64,000 nt of DNA from Mesorhizobium sp. L-8-3 (GTDB taxonomy: Bacteria; Pseudomonadota; Alphaproteobacteria; Rhizobiales; Rhizobiaceae), in assembly GCF_016756615.1 (NCBI RefSeq), contig NZ_AP023262.1, positions 1,178,001 through 1,242,000 on the forward strand. Reading direction: 5' to 3'. The position numbers and the translations under genes are program-made. The notes beneath the pieces were generated by a model that saw only the letters and a program-made list of their open reading frames with translations, had not been told where the DNA came from and did no database searches. Every line of letters starts with the position of its first letter. The stretch's first letter is position 1. Shown piece after piece: positions 36,515 to 46,200 of the stretch.

Positions 36515-37174
36515 ATGTCCATCGACGTCAAGATCTGCGGCCTCAAGACCGACGAAACGCTGCAAGCGGCGCTTGCCGCCGGCGCTTCGCATGTCGGCTT
36601 CATCTTCTTCCCCAAGAGCCCGCGCAACATCGCGCCCGAAGAGGCGGGACGGCTGCGGCAGGCGGCCAGCGACAGGGCGAAAGCCGTTGCCGTGACCGTC
36701 GACGCCGACGATGCCGCGCTCGACGCGATCGTGGCCACCATGGCGCCCGACATGCTGCAGCTTCACGGCAAGGAGACGCCCGAACGGGCGGCGGCCGTGA
36801 AGGCACGCTATCGCCTGCCCGTCATGAAGGCCTTTTCCATCAGCACGCCCGATGATCTGCGGAAACCACGAGCCTTCGCCGGTATCGCCGACCGCTTCCT
36901 GTTCGATGCCAAGCCGCCGGCGGGATCGGAATTGCCCGGCGGCAACGGTGTTTCGTTCGACTGGCGCCTGCTCGCCGGCCTTGACGCTGAAGTCGATTAC
37001 ATGCTTTCGGGTGGGCTCAACGCCGCCAATATCGGCGACGCGCTCCGTCTCGCCAAGCCGCCCGGAATCGATATCTCCTCCGGTGTGGAAAGCGCTCCGG
37101 GCGTCAAGGATGTGGGGCTGATCACGGAATTCTTCCGGGCCGTTCGGACCGCGCAGGAGAAGAGCGCCGTATGA
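36515..37174 (+). CDS. trpF: phosphoribosylanthranilate isomerase
   Basis: A 219-residue TIM barrel that converts phosphoribosylanthranilate in tryptophan synthesis. DVKICGLKTDETLQAALAAG carries the catalytic Cys, LFDAKPPAGSELPGG the catalytic Asp and phosphate-binding region, and LSGGLNAANI, with GIDISSGVES, the phosphate loops. It heads trpF-trpB-trpA. Confidence 0.97.
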   Translation: MSIDVKICGLKTDETLQAALAAGASHVGFIFFPKSPRNIAPEEAGRLRQAASDRAKAVAVTVDADDAALDAIVATMAPDMLQLHGKETPERAAAVKARYRLPVMKAFSISTPDDLRKPRAFAGIADRFLFDAKPPAGSELPGGNGVSFDWRLLAGLDAEVDYMLSGGLNAANIGDALRLAKPPGIDISSGVESAPGVKDVGLITEFFRAVRTAQEKSAV

Positions 37175-37278
37175 AGCCGCGCGGGAGGTCGTCTCCTTTC
37201 CCCTCGCGCACGCCCGCGGCCGCCGGAACCTTGCCGGGATGAGAGATTGAACTGCCCCGGGCAGCACAGGACAGAACG

Positions 37279-38529
37279 ATGAACAAGCCCTTAGATCCGA
37301 ATTCCTTCCGCACCGGCCCCGACGAGCAGGGCATGTTCGGCATCTTCGGCGGCCGCTTCGTGGCCGAGACGCTGATGCCGCTGATCCTCGACCTCGAACG
37401 GCACTGGAACGAGGCGAAGGACGACCCGGCCTTCCGCGCCGAGTTGCAGGCGCTGTCGACCTTTTATGCCGGCCGGCCCTCGAAGCTCTATTTCGCCGAG
37501 GGGCTGACGCGCCATCTGCGTGAGGTGTCCGCGGCCAAGGGCCGCGGGGGCGGCGCCAAGGTCTATTTCAAGCGCGAGGACCTCAACCACACCGGCTCGC
37601 ACAAGATCAACAACTGCCTCGGCCAGATCCTCCTGGCCAAGCGCATGGGCAAGAAGCGCATCATCGCCGAGACGGGTGCGGGCCAGCACGGCGTCGCCTC
37701 GGCCACGGTCGCCGCCCGCTTCGGCTATCCGTGCGTGGTCTATATGGGCGCCACCGACGTCGAGCGGCAAAAGCCCAACGTGTTCCGCATGAAGCTTTTG
37801 GGCGCCGAGGTGCGGCCGGTGTCGGCCGGCCACGGCACGCTGAAGGACGCCATGAACGAGGCGCTGCGCGACTGGGTGACCAATGTCGAGGACACCTATT
37901 ATCTGATCGGCACCGCCGCCGGGCCGCATCCCTATCCGGAGCTGGTGCGCGACTTCCAGTCGGTGATCGGCGCGGAAGCGCGGGCCCAGATCCTCGAGCA
38001 GGAGGGCCGCCTGCCCGACGTCGTCATCGCCGCCGTCGGCGGCGGCTCCAACGCCATCGGTATCTTCCATCCCTTCCTCGACGACCGCGGCGTCAGGATC
38101 GTCGGCGTCGAGGCCGGCGGCCGCGGCCTCGACGGCATCGAGCACTGCGCCTCGATGAATGCCGGGCGGCCGGGCGTGCTGCACGGCAACCGCACCTATC
38201 TCCTGCAGAACGACGACGGCCAGATCCTCGACGGCCATTCGATCTCGGCCGGGCTCGACTATCCCGGCGTCGGGCCCGAGCATGCCTGGCTGCGCGACAG
38301 CGGCCGCGTCGACTATGTGCCCATCCTCGACGACGAGGCGCTCGACGCGTTCCAGCTGACCACCAAGGTCGAGGGCATCATCCCGGCGCTGGAATCGGCC
38401 CATGCCATCGCCCATGCGGTCAAGCTCGCGCCCGCCATGGACAAGGACCGGATCGTCGTCGTCAACCTGTCGGGCCGCGGCGACAAGGACGTGCATACGG
38501 TGGCCCAGATGATGGGCATGGAGATCTGA
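37279..38529 (+). CDS. trpB: tryptophan synthase beta subunit
   Basis: A 416-residue PLP enzyme that condenses indole with serine. The PLP lysine is K109 in [13 protein letters not shown], and [13 protein letters not shown] binds the cofactor phosphate. It lies between trpF (104-base gap) and trpA (2-base gap). Confidence 0.98.
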   Translation: MNKPLDPNSFRTGPDEQGMFGIFGGRFVAETLMPLILDLERHWNEAKDDPAFRAELQALSTFYAGRPSKLYFAEGLTRHLREVSAAKGRGGGAKVYFKREDLNHTGSHKINNCLGQILLAKRMGKKRIIAETGAGQHGVASATVAARFGYPCVVYMGATDVERQKPNVFRMKLLGAEVRPVSAGHGTLKDAMNEALRDWVTNVEDTYYLIGTAAGPHPYPELVRDFQSVIGAEARAQILEQEGRLPDVVIAAVGGGSNAIGIFHPFLDDRGVRIVGVEAGGRGLDGIEHCASMNAGRPGVLHGNRTYLLQNDDGQILDGHSISAGLDYPGVGPEHAWLRDSGRVDYVPILDDEALDAFQLTTKVEGIIPALESAHAIAHAVKLAPAMDKDRIVVVNLSGRGDKDVHTVAQMMGMEI

Positions 38530-38531
38530 TC

Positions 38532-39362
38532 ATGACGACCCGCATCGACCGCCGCTTCGCAAAGCTCAAGGCCGAGGGCCGCCCGGCGCTGGTCACCTAT
38601 TTCATGGGGGGCGACCCCGACTACGACACCTCGCTGTCGATCATGAAGGCGCTGCCCGGGGCCGGCAGCGACGTGATCGAGCTCGGCATGCCGTTCTCCG
38701 ACCCGATGGCCGACGGCCCGGCGATCCAGGCGGCGGGGCTGCGGGCGCTGAAGGGCGGCCAGACCCTGGCCAGGACGCTGCAGCTCGCCCGCGAGTTCCG
38801 CAGGCACGACGCCGACACGCCCGTCATCATGATGGGCTACTACAACCCGATCTACAGCTACGGGGTCGAGCGCTTCGTGGCCGACGCGCTCGAAGCCGGC
38901 ATCGACGGGCTGATCGTCGTCGACCTGCCGCCCGAGATGGACGAGGAGCTCTGCCTGCCCGCCCTCAGGGCCGGCTTGAACTTCATTAGGCTCGCGACCC
39001 CGACCACCGACGACCGCCGCCTGCCGACCGTGCTGCGCAACACCTCTGGTTTCGTCTATTATGTGTCGATGACCGGCATCACCGGCTCCGCACTGCCCGA
39101 CACGACGAAGGTCGCCGACGCGGTCGACCGCATCAAGAGCCACACCGACTTGCCGGTCTGCGTCGGCTTCGGGGTCAAGACCGCCGAGCAGGCGCGGGTC
39201 ATCGGCGGATCGGCAGACGGCGTGGTGGTGGGCACGGCGATCGTCAATGCGGTCGCCAATGTGCTCGGCCCCAGGGGCGAGAAGACGGCGGACCCGGCCG
39301 AGGCCGTGGCGACGCTGGTCAACGGGCTCGCCCAAGGCGTGCGCTCGGCCCGCCTTGCTTAG
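38532..39362 (+). CDS. trpA: tryptophan synthase alpha subunit
   Basis: A 276-residue TIM barrel that releases indole from indole-glycerol phosphate and passes it to TrpB. Catalytic E50 in [12 protein letters not shown] and D61 in ADGPAIQAA are present, as are the phosphate loops [10 protein letters not shown] and GSADGVVVG. It begins 2 bases after trpB. Confidence 0.98.
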   Translation: MTTRIDRRFAKLKAEGRPALVTYFMGGDPDYDTSLSIMKALPGAGSDVIELGMPFSDPMADGPAIQAAGLRALKGGQTLARTLQLAREFRRHDADTPVIMMGYYNPIYSYGVERFVADALEAGIDGLIVVDLPPEMDEELCLPALRAGLNFIRLATPTTDDRRLPTVLRNTSGFVYYVSMTGITGSALPDTTKVADAVDRIKSHTDLPVCVGFGVKTAEQARVIGGSADGVVVGTAIVNAVANVLGPRGEKTADPAEAVATLVNGLAQGVRSARLA

Positions 39363-39410
39363 GCCCGATAGTTCGCCCATCTGTTTGGTACGGCCCGTCC
39401 CGGGCAGATG

Positions 39411-39455
39411 AGGCCTCGGCAAACTAGGCCCCGACAAACGAGGCCCCGACAACTG
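39411..39455. repeat. three tandem 15-base repeats before accD
   Basis: AGGCCTCGGCAAACT, AGGCCCCGACAAACG and AGGCCCCGACAACTG lie in a row between trpA and accD. The third copy ends 11 bases before the accD ATG, so copy number could affect accD translation. Confidence 0.75.
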
Positions 39456-39466
39456 GGAATGACGCG

Positions 39467-40387
39467 ATGAACTGGATCACCAACTTCGTCCGGCCGAAGA
39501 TCAATTCGATGCTGGGCCGCCGCGAGATGCCGGAAAATCTCTGGATCAAGGATCCCGAGAGCGGCGAAATGGTCTTCCACAAGGACCTCGAGGAAAACCA
39601 GTTCGTCATCCCCTCCTCCGGCCATCACATGAAGATCGCCGCCAAGGAGCGGCTCAAATATTTCTTCGACGACGGCAGATACGAGGTCATCGAGAACCCC
39701 AAGGTGACCGTCGATCCGCTGAAGTTCCGCGATGAGAAACGCTACATCGACCGGCTGAAGGACGCCAAGGCCAAGACCGGCCTGGAAGACGCTATCCTCA
39801 ACGCCACGGGCACCATCGAAGGCCTGCCCATCGTGGCGACCGTGCAGGACTTCGCCTTCATGGGCGGCTCGCTCGGCATGGCCGCCGGCGACGCCATTAT
39901 CAGGGCGTTCGAGGTGGCGCTCGAGAAGAAGCGGCCGCTGGTGCTCTTTGCCGCCTCGGGCGGCGCGCGCATGCAGGAAGGCATCCTGTCGCTGATGCAG
40001 CTGCCGCGCACCACGGTCGGCGTCGACCGGCTGAAGGAGGCGGGCCTTCCCTATGTCGTGGTGCTCACCAATCCGACCACCGGCGGCGTCACAGCTTCCT
40101 ACGCCATGCTGGGCGACGTCCACATCGCGGAGCCCGGCGCGCTCATCGGCTTCGCCGGCCCACGCGTGATCGAGCAGACCATCCGCGAAAAGCTGCCCGA
40201 GGGCTTCCAGCGCTCCGAATATCTGATGGAGCACGGCATGGTCGACATGGTCGTCTCCCGCCTCGACCTGAAGGACACGATCGCCCGGCTCCTGAAGATC
40301 CTCCTGAAGACACCCGACGACGACGCGATCGAAGCGGAGGCGCCGCCGCCGTCCGTGCTATCGGCAGAAGCGCGGCCGCACGCCTGA
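39467..40387 (+). CDS. accD: acetyl-CoA carboxylase carboxyltransferase subunit beta
   Basis: A 306-residue subunit that with AccA transfers CO2 from biotin to acetyl-CoA, the first step of fatty acid synthesis. The crotonase-like core is clear ([55 protein letters not shown]). The N-terminal zinc ribbon, four Cys in Escherichia coli, is here without any Cys: D29, S32, I48 and S51 stand at those sites ([22 protein letters not shown]). Loss or degeneration of the ribbon occurs in related rhizobial AccD proteins. It is followed by folC as usual in alphaproteobacteria. Confidence 0.96.
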   Translation: MNWITNFVRPKINSMLGRREMPENLWIKDPESGEMVFHKDLEENQFVIPSSGHHMKIAAKERLKYFFDDGRYEVIENPKVTVDPLKFRDEKRYIDRLKDAKAKTGLEDAILNATGTIEGLPIVATVQDFAFMGGSLGMAAGDAIIRAFEVALEKKRPLVLFAASGGARMQEGILSLMQLPRTTVGVDRLKEAGLPYVVVLTNPTTGGVTASYAMLGDVHIAEPGALIGFAGPRVIEQTIREKLPEGFQRSEYLMEHGMVDMVVSRLDLKDTIARLLKILLKTPDDDAIEAEAPPPSVLSAEARPHA

Positions 40388-40469
40388 CGCCCGCCCCTCC
40401 GGCCGGCGCGCCTGAAGCGCGTCGCATGAAGAAGGATGCACGCGACCAGGTTCAGGTTCTTGGTTTAGC

Positions 40470-40514
40470 GCATGTCTTTTTCCCGAAGCCGCCGCACATT
40501 TTCGGGAGACATGC
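40470..40514. repeat. REP-like palindrome (CCGAA...TTCGGGA type), copy 2
   Basis: GCATGTC at one end pairs with GACATGC at the other, and TCCCGAA with TTCGGGA inside. The element matches 4854-4903. It ends 19 bases before the folC ATG. Confidence 0.55.
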
Positions 40515-40533
40515 TTTGACGCCGCAGCAAGGT

Positions 40534-41874
40534 ATGACCGTGACCGCCACAACCGCCGCCGATCTCGAAATAGAGCGCCTTATGGCGCTCCACCCGAAGG
40601 GTTTCGACCTTTCGCTGGAACGAATCACCCGGCTGTTGAGGCGGCTCGGCGACCCGCAGGACCGGCTACCTCCGGTGATCCATATCGCCGGCACCAACGG
40701 CAAGGGCTCGGCCGCGGCCTTCTCGCGGGCGCTGCTGGAGGCCGAAGGCAAGCGGGTGCATGTCCACACCTCGCCGCATCTGGTGAACTGGCATGAGCGC
40801 TACCGCATCGGCGCGCCTGATGGCGGGAGGCTGGTCGCCGACGACGTGCTCGCCGACGCGATCGCACGCGTGGCTGCAGCCAATAGCGGCGAGACGATCA
40901 CCGTCTTCGAAGTGTTGACCGCCGTCACTTTCCTGCTCTTCGCGGAACATCCGGCCGATGCCGCCATCATCGAGGTCGGGCTGGGCGGCCGCTTCGACGC
41001 GACCAATGTCATCAGGAACCCGGCGGTCAGCTTGATCATGCCGATCTCGCTCGACCATCAGGCCTATCTCGGCGACAGGGTGGAACTGATCGCGGCGGAG
41101 AAGGCCGGCATCATCAAGCCGGACGCGCCCGTCGTCATCGGCGCGCAGGAACATGATGCGGCGCAGGACCTGCTGGTCGAGACCGCCGAGCGGCACGGCT
41201 GCCCGCTTTGGGTCTACGGACAGGACTTCCTCGCCTACGAGGAGAACAGACGCATGATCTATCAGGACGAGGAAGGCCTGATGGATCTGACACCGCCACG
41301 GCTGGCCGGCCGCCACCAGTTCGCCAATGCGGCGGCGGCGATCGCCGCGGTCAAGGCGGCGGGATTCGAGCTGAGCCATACGGCCGTCGACCGCGCCATG
41401 GTCACGGTCGAATGGCCCGGCCGCATGCAGCGGTTGCCGCAGGGTCGCCTGTCGGAGCTGGCTCCGACCGGCGCCGAGGTGTGGATCGACGGCGGTCACA
41501 ATCCCGGCGCGGGCCTGGTCATCGCCGAGGCGCTGACGGAGCAGGAGGAGAAGTTCCCCCGGCCGCTCTTCCTCATTTCGGGCATGATCAACACCAAGGA
41601 CCAGACCGGCTATTTCAGCGCCTTCCACGGCATGGCCCGCCACGTCTACACCGTTCCGGTGAGTGCCAGCGACGCCGGGGTGCCCAATGCCGAGCTCGCG
41701 GCGCGCGCCGCGGAAGCCGGCCTGTCGGCCGAGCCCGTGAATTCGGTCGCCAATGCCCTCATGCTGCTGCGCGACACCTGGGATCCGTCGGAGACGCCGC
41801 CGCGCATCCTCATCGGCGGTTCGCTCTACCTGGTCGGGGCCGTGCTGGCGCAGAACGGCACGCCGCCGGTGTGA
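40534..41874 (+). CDS. folC: bifunctional folylpolyglutamate synthase/dihydrofolate synthase
   Basis: A 446-residue Mur-ligase-fold enzyme that makes dihydrofolate and extends its glutamate tail. The P-loop IAGTNGKGSAAAFSRA, THTSP-equivalent VHTSPHLVNWHERY, EVGLGGRFDATN and C-terminal DGGHNPGAG are family motifs. I start at ATG 40534 because the sequence before it is a repeat element, though the frame is open 36 codons further. Confidence 0.95.
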   Translation: MTVTATTAADLEIERLMALHPKGFDLSLERITRLLRRLGDPQDRLPPVIHIAGTNGKGSAAAFSRALLEAEGKRVHVHTSPHLVNWHERYRIGAPDGGRLVADDVLADAIARVAAANSGETITVFEVLTAVTFLLFAEHPADAAIIEVGLGGRFDATNVIRNPAVSLIMPISLDHQAYLGDRVELIAAEKAGIIKPDAPVVIGAQEHDAAQDLLVETAERHGCPLWVYGQDFLAYEENRRMIYQDEEGLMDLTPPRLAGRHQFANAAAAIAAVKAAGFELSHTAVDRAMVTVEWPGRMQRLPQGRLSELAPTGAEVWIDGGHNPGAGLVIAEALTEQEEKFPRPLFLISGMINTKDQTGYFSAFHGMARHVYTVPVSASDAGVPNAELAARAAEAGLSAEPVNSVANALMLLRDTWDPSETPPRILIGGSLYLVGAVLAQNGTPPV

Positions 41875-41893
41875 GGGGCTTACACCAATGGGG

Positions 41894-42148
41894 CCTGGAT
41901 GTTGACACATCCAGGTAAGGTGGATGCTCAGGCATCCACCTTACCTCAGTCACCGGCGCGGCCCATCCGGGCCGCTTGGAGCGCCGCGCGTCCGTTTGGA
42001 CGCGCAAAGGACGCTCCAGCACTTTGAGCCAACGCATCGTGCTTTCCGAAAATCGTGCACGATTTTCGGGCCGATGCGGTAGCTTTCGCGCCAACGGGCG
42101 TGGGCAACGCGGTCGCGCGCTCCAACGGTCGATCTTGTCGACCGTTGG
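41894..42148. repeat. mosaic hairpin repeat, copy R3 (complete)
   Basis: Six consecutive hairpins: A 41894-41915 (9-base stem), B 41916-41943 (12), C 41958-41975 (7), D 41986-42005 (8), E 42034-42076 (inner CCGAAAATCGTG dyad within GCATCG/CGATGC), F 42122-42148 (11; CCAACGGTCGA / TCGACCGTTGG). Their stems are perfect. F ends 2 bases from the stop of the - strand cupin gene. It fills the gap between convergent folC and the cupin gene. Confidence 0.9.
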
Positions 42149-42150
42149 TA

Positions 42151-42432
42151 TTACTTCAGCTCGACCTCGATAAAGGCGTATTCGGCGCCGCTGGCGTTGA
42201 CGACGTCGTGCTCGACGCCCGCGCTGCGGAAATATGGCACGCCCTGCTTCATGTCGGCGAAGGTCTCGCCCTGCTTTGTCACCAGCTTCAGGCGGCCGTC
42301 CATCAGCGGCATCACGACATAATCGTGGCCGTGCCGATGCCAACCGGTACTGGCGTCATCGGCGAAACGGTACTCCGTGACGATCACGCGGTCATTGTCG
42401 ATGAGGACCTTTGCTTTTGCCGCTGTCGACAT
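42151..42432 (-). CDS. small cupin-domain protein
   Basis: A 93-residue single cupin with motif 1 GWHRHGHDYVVMPLMDGRLKL (two His and a possible third ligand) and a short second motif near GVEHDVVN. It is a minimal cupin of unknown function; small members bind metal or sugars or act as regulators. It is flanked on both sides by mosaic hairpin repeats, which is unusual. Confidence 0.83.
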   Translation of the reverse strand: MSTAAKAKVLIDNDRVIVTEYRFADDASTGWHRHGHDYVVMPLMDGRLKLVTKQGETFADMKQGVPYFRSAGVEHDVVNASGAEYAFIEVELK

Positions 42433-42512
42433 TATGGGCTCCTGGCTGGGGACTTTGCGCCGAGCAAAGCGGCGGAAAGCGGGCCGGACGAGTGCCAGGT
42501 GGCCTCATACCG

Positions 42513-42750
42513 ATAGGCCTGGATGTCCAGGCCAGATGGATGCTCACGCATCCCCTTACCTCAGTCGCCGGCGCGGCCGATCCGGGCCCCCCGGCTTTCG
42601 CGCTACCGCATCGGCCCGAGAATCGGACACGATCTTCGGATAGCGGTGGCACTCAGTCGCAGAGGGTCCTTTGCGGGTCCAAGTGGACGCGCGGCGCTCA
42701 ATCGCGCGCTCCGGCGGTCGATGAGATCGACCGCCGGTATAGTTCAATAC
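42513..42750. repeat. mosaic hairpin repeat, copy R4
   Basis: Modules: A (GGCCTGGA-tg-TCCAGGCC, 42516-42533), B (GGATGCTCACGCATCC), worn C, E (CGCATCGGCCCGAGAATCGG...), D (GGTCC...GGACGCGCGG), F (CCGGCGGTCGA-tgaga-TCGACCGCCGG, 42711-42737, perfect 11-base stem). The order of D and E is exchanged relative to R3. It lies between the cupin start and the trxA terminator. Confidence 0.88.
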
Positions 42751-42756
42751 GACCAG

Positions 42757-42783
42757 CAAAAAGCCCGGCGTGACGGCCGGGCT
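42757..42783 (-). terminator. intrinsic terminator of trxA
   Basis: On the - strand AGCCCGGC, a 6-base loop, GCCGGGCT and TTTTT. It lies 25 bases past the trxA stop, next to the R4 repeat. Confidence 0.88.
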
Positions 42784-42808
42784 CGTGCATGGTGTGGAGC
42801 GGAGCGCG

Positions 42809-43132
42809 TCAGGCGACGGCGCCGTTAATCCAATGCGACAGGGCCGTCTTTGGCGCCGCGCCGACCTTCATATCGGCCACTTCGCCGCCCTTGAAGATCA
42901 TCAGCGTGGGAATCGAGCGCACGCCGTACTGGGCGGCCAGCTCCGGATTCTCGTCGATATTGAGCTTGGCGACCTTCACCTTGCCGTCCAGCTCGGTCGA
43001 GATCTCCTCGAGCGCCGGGGCGATCATCTTGCAGGGTCCGCACCACTCGGCCCAGAAATCGACGACGACGGGCTCCTTCGCATCGAGCACGTCGGCCTGG
43101 AAGCTGTTCTTGTCGGTCTTGACGGTGGCCAT
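42809..43132 (-). CDS. trxA: thioredoxin
   Basis: A 107-residue disulfide reductase with the active site [14 protein letters not shown] and the cis-Pro region [16 protein letters not shown] 43132 is preceded by AAAGGAATG. The gene follows addA (76-base gap) on the same strand, an order common in Rhizobiales. Confidence 0.97.
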   Translation of the reverse strand: MATVKTDKNSFQADVLDAKEPVVVDFWAEWCGPCKMIAPALEEISTELDGKVKVAKLNIDENPELAAQYGVRSIPTLMIFKGGEVADMKVGAAPKTALSHWINGAVA

Positions 43133-43208
43133 GCTGGCATTCCTTTCGCGAGGATTCGTTCGCACAAGATGTGGTACGTGGAGAGCGAAGCTTCAAGCAG
43201 CTCTTGTG

Positions 43209-46200
43209 TCACGCCTGTGTGAGTCGGACAAGGGCCTCGTCCATCACGTCTTCCGGGACGGCGATCAGGCGCGGCGCCTCGGTGAAGACGAGGGCGGCGG
43301 CGATGCGTTTCCCCGGATAGATCGGCGCGAGCAGCGCCCGGTAGAGCGCGAGCTGGGCCACATAGCCCGGCGGCACCTCGGCGAGCGTGGAAGGGGCGGG
43401 CCGATTGGTCTTGTAGTCGGCGATCAGCACCGTCTCACAGATCACCGCCAGCCGGTCGATCTTGCCGGAGACAGCCCGCTCGGCTCCTCGCACCGAAAGC
43501 GTACCCATCAACGACACCTCGGCGCGCGAGCCCTGCGCGAAGATCGGAGCGAATTGGTCGTCCTCCAGGATCCGTGCCACCGAAGCCAGCGCCTGCTCCC
43601 CTTCTCCAGCGGGCCATTTCCGGCCGATACGGTCGAGATAGCGGCCTCCTGCGGCAAGCCGCTCGGCTGCGGGCAAGGAGGGCAGCATCTGCAGGAGCCG
43701 GTGGACGGCAAGGCCGCGCGCGATCGCGAAGGTGGGCTCGGCGGCCGCGTCGAGCACCGGCGACCGGCCCGATATCACTGCCTGACGCTCCTCCTCTATC
43801 AGGGCCGAAGCACCTGACGGCGCGAGCGGCCGTGGCAAGGCAGGGGCGGCAGGAAGCGGCTCGCGCAGCCTCTGCGGCAGAACGGCACCCGTCTGTTCCC
43901 GATCGCGCGGCACCGCGGCGTCGGTCGCAGCGGTTGTCGAGAGCGGTGTGATCCGGAACCGGTGAACTGCCTGGCCGGTCGCCGGCTCGATATGCTGTTC
44001 GGCCTCGTCGGCACCGACGAGCGCGCCGCTCACGATCGCGAGCCAGGTCATGGGACCGGGCGTGCGCTTGCCGTGATAGCCGCAGACGATCAACCGGTCT
44101 TCAGCGCGGGTCATGCCGACATAAAGAAGCCGGCGATACTCCTCCTCGGCCTTCTCCCTGGCCAGTGCGCCGGCTGTGCGCGAGAAGCTGTTGGCCACGT
44201 CGCTCGACGCGCGCCAGAGATAGCCGTCACCCTGCCAAATGCCGTTGCGCGGTGCGAACGGCATCAGCCGCGGCAGGTGCTGTTCGCTGAAGGCCGCACT
44301 GCCGCTGTCGACCAGGAAGACCACCGCCGCCTCCAGGCCCTTGGAGGCATGGACCGTCATGATGCGGACCTCGTCGCGGGTCTGGTCCATCTCGCGCTTG
44401 ATCTCCGGGCCGGCGCTCTCCAGCGTGGCAAGGAAGGCTTCGAGCCCGGGCAGCCCGGTGCGCTCCTGGGCGAGGCAGAAGTTCAGGAACTCGTCGAGGA
44501 TGTCACCCGCCTCGTGACCGAGCCTGGCGATCATCCTGCTTCTGACGCCATCGCGGCCGAGCACGCCGGCATAGAATTCGAAGACCGGCCGGAAGGCGGC
44601 CGCGGTCGCCCATTCGTCCAGCCGGGACGCGACGTCAGCGAATGACGGGTCCTCGCGTCCGGCCCGCAGCAGGGAGGCGTGGAGCGACACGCCCTTGCCG
44701 CGGCCCCAGGAAAGGCCAAACAGCGCGTCCTCGGACAGGCCGAAGATCGGGCTGCGCAGCAGCGCGGCAAGCGAGAGATCGTCTTCCGGCTGCAGCACGA
44801 ACCGGCCGAGCGCGATCAGGTCCTTGACGGCGATGTGGCCCGGCAGGCTCAACCGGTCGGCGCCGGCTACGGGAATGCCGCGGCTCTTCAGCGCTCGCGA
44901 CAGAGCGTGGACGAACCGGTCGCGCTTGCGCACCAGCACCATCACGTCGCCAGGCGCCAGGCGCTTGCCCGTACCTTCGATGCGTTCGCCTCTCTGCAGC
45001 CAGCCCTGGATGGTCCTGGCGACATTCTCCGCGACTTTGACCGACGGCGCACTGGCATGGTCGACCGGCTGGGTCCAGTCGTCAGGCTCCTCGACCGTAT
45101 CGGCTCCGATCGGCGGCCAGACCTCGACATAGCCAGGTGCGTTATGACGGATCGCCTTGTGGTCGATCTCCTCGGTGTCGCGGGTCAGACCCTTGCGGAT
45201 GTCGGGACGCTCGAAGACGCGGTCGACCGCGGCCAGCACGTCGCCGGTCGAGCGGAAGGACCAGGTGAGCCGCACCTGCTCGAAATTGCCCGCCGCAGCC
45301 CGCACCTTTTCCGAAAAGGCATGGCCGCTTTCGGCGAAGGCGGCCGGGTCGGCACCCTGGAAGGAGTAGATCGACTGCTTCTCGTCGCCGACCGCGAAGA
45401 CAGTTCGATGCGCGCCCTCACGTGATCCATAGCCGGCAAAGAACTCTTCCGCGAGACGGCGCACGACCTCCCACTGATGCGGGCTGGTGTCCTGCGCTTC
45501 GTCGATGAGGATGTGGTCGATGCCCTGGTCGAGCTTGTACTGGACCCAGGGGCCGGCATCCCGGCGGGCGAGGAGCCGCACCGTGCGCATGATGAGATCG
45601 TTGAAATCCAGGAAGCCGCGCGCATTCTTCAGGTGCTCATAGCGCGCGATCAGCCAATCGGCGACGACGAGCGCTGCCCGGGTGCCCTCCAGCATACGGA
45701 AGAGAGCCAGGCGCTCACGCGCCGCCACGATAGCACCGGCGGCCGCCGAGTAGCGATCGGCGAGATCGGGCAAGCGATCATGGAGCGCCCTCTTGAATGT
45801 CTTCACGGGATCGTAGGGATCGCCGTCCGTCTTCAGGAAGCCGGCCGCGAGCAGGGCAAGCCGCCTGACGGAATCGTGCTCGGCAAAGGCGCGGTCGGCG
45901 TTGGGAACGATGGCGCCCAGCACCTTGCGGGCATCGACCGCCTCCGCCGCCTCGCGAAATTCGGCATACTGCTCCAGCGAGAAACCGGGCAGAGGCCACA
46001 CATCAGCAGCGACGCCGGCGGCGGTGTCGTGCCTGTCGAATTCGAACTCCTCGAACAGAGCCGCATAATTGCCGCCGATCTGGTCAATCAGCTTGCGCAA
46101 TCCGTCACGTTTCGAAACGATCTCGGCGAGCAGCGCATCGAGGCCCCATTCTCCGCCACGTTCGAGCACCGTGGCGAAGGCTTCGGCGAGGCTTTCGTTT

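Noticed and set aside
37175..37278. Possible trp attenuator between trpF and trpB
   Set aside because: No run of Trp codons and no clear terminator/antiterminator pair.
40426..40533. Longer folC start
   Set aside because: The extra 36 codons read through a palindromic repeat element and are not conserved-looking.
41894..42148. Possible attenuator or tRNA cluster in the hairpin-rich repeat
   Set aside because: No cloverleaf with T-loop consensus and no leader peptide; the modules recur at unrelated genes.
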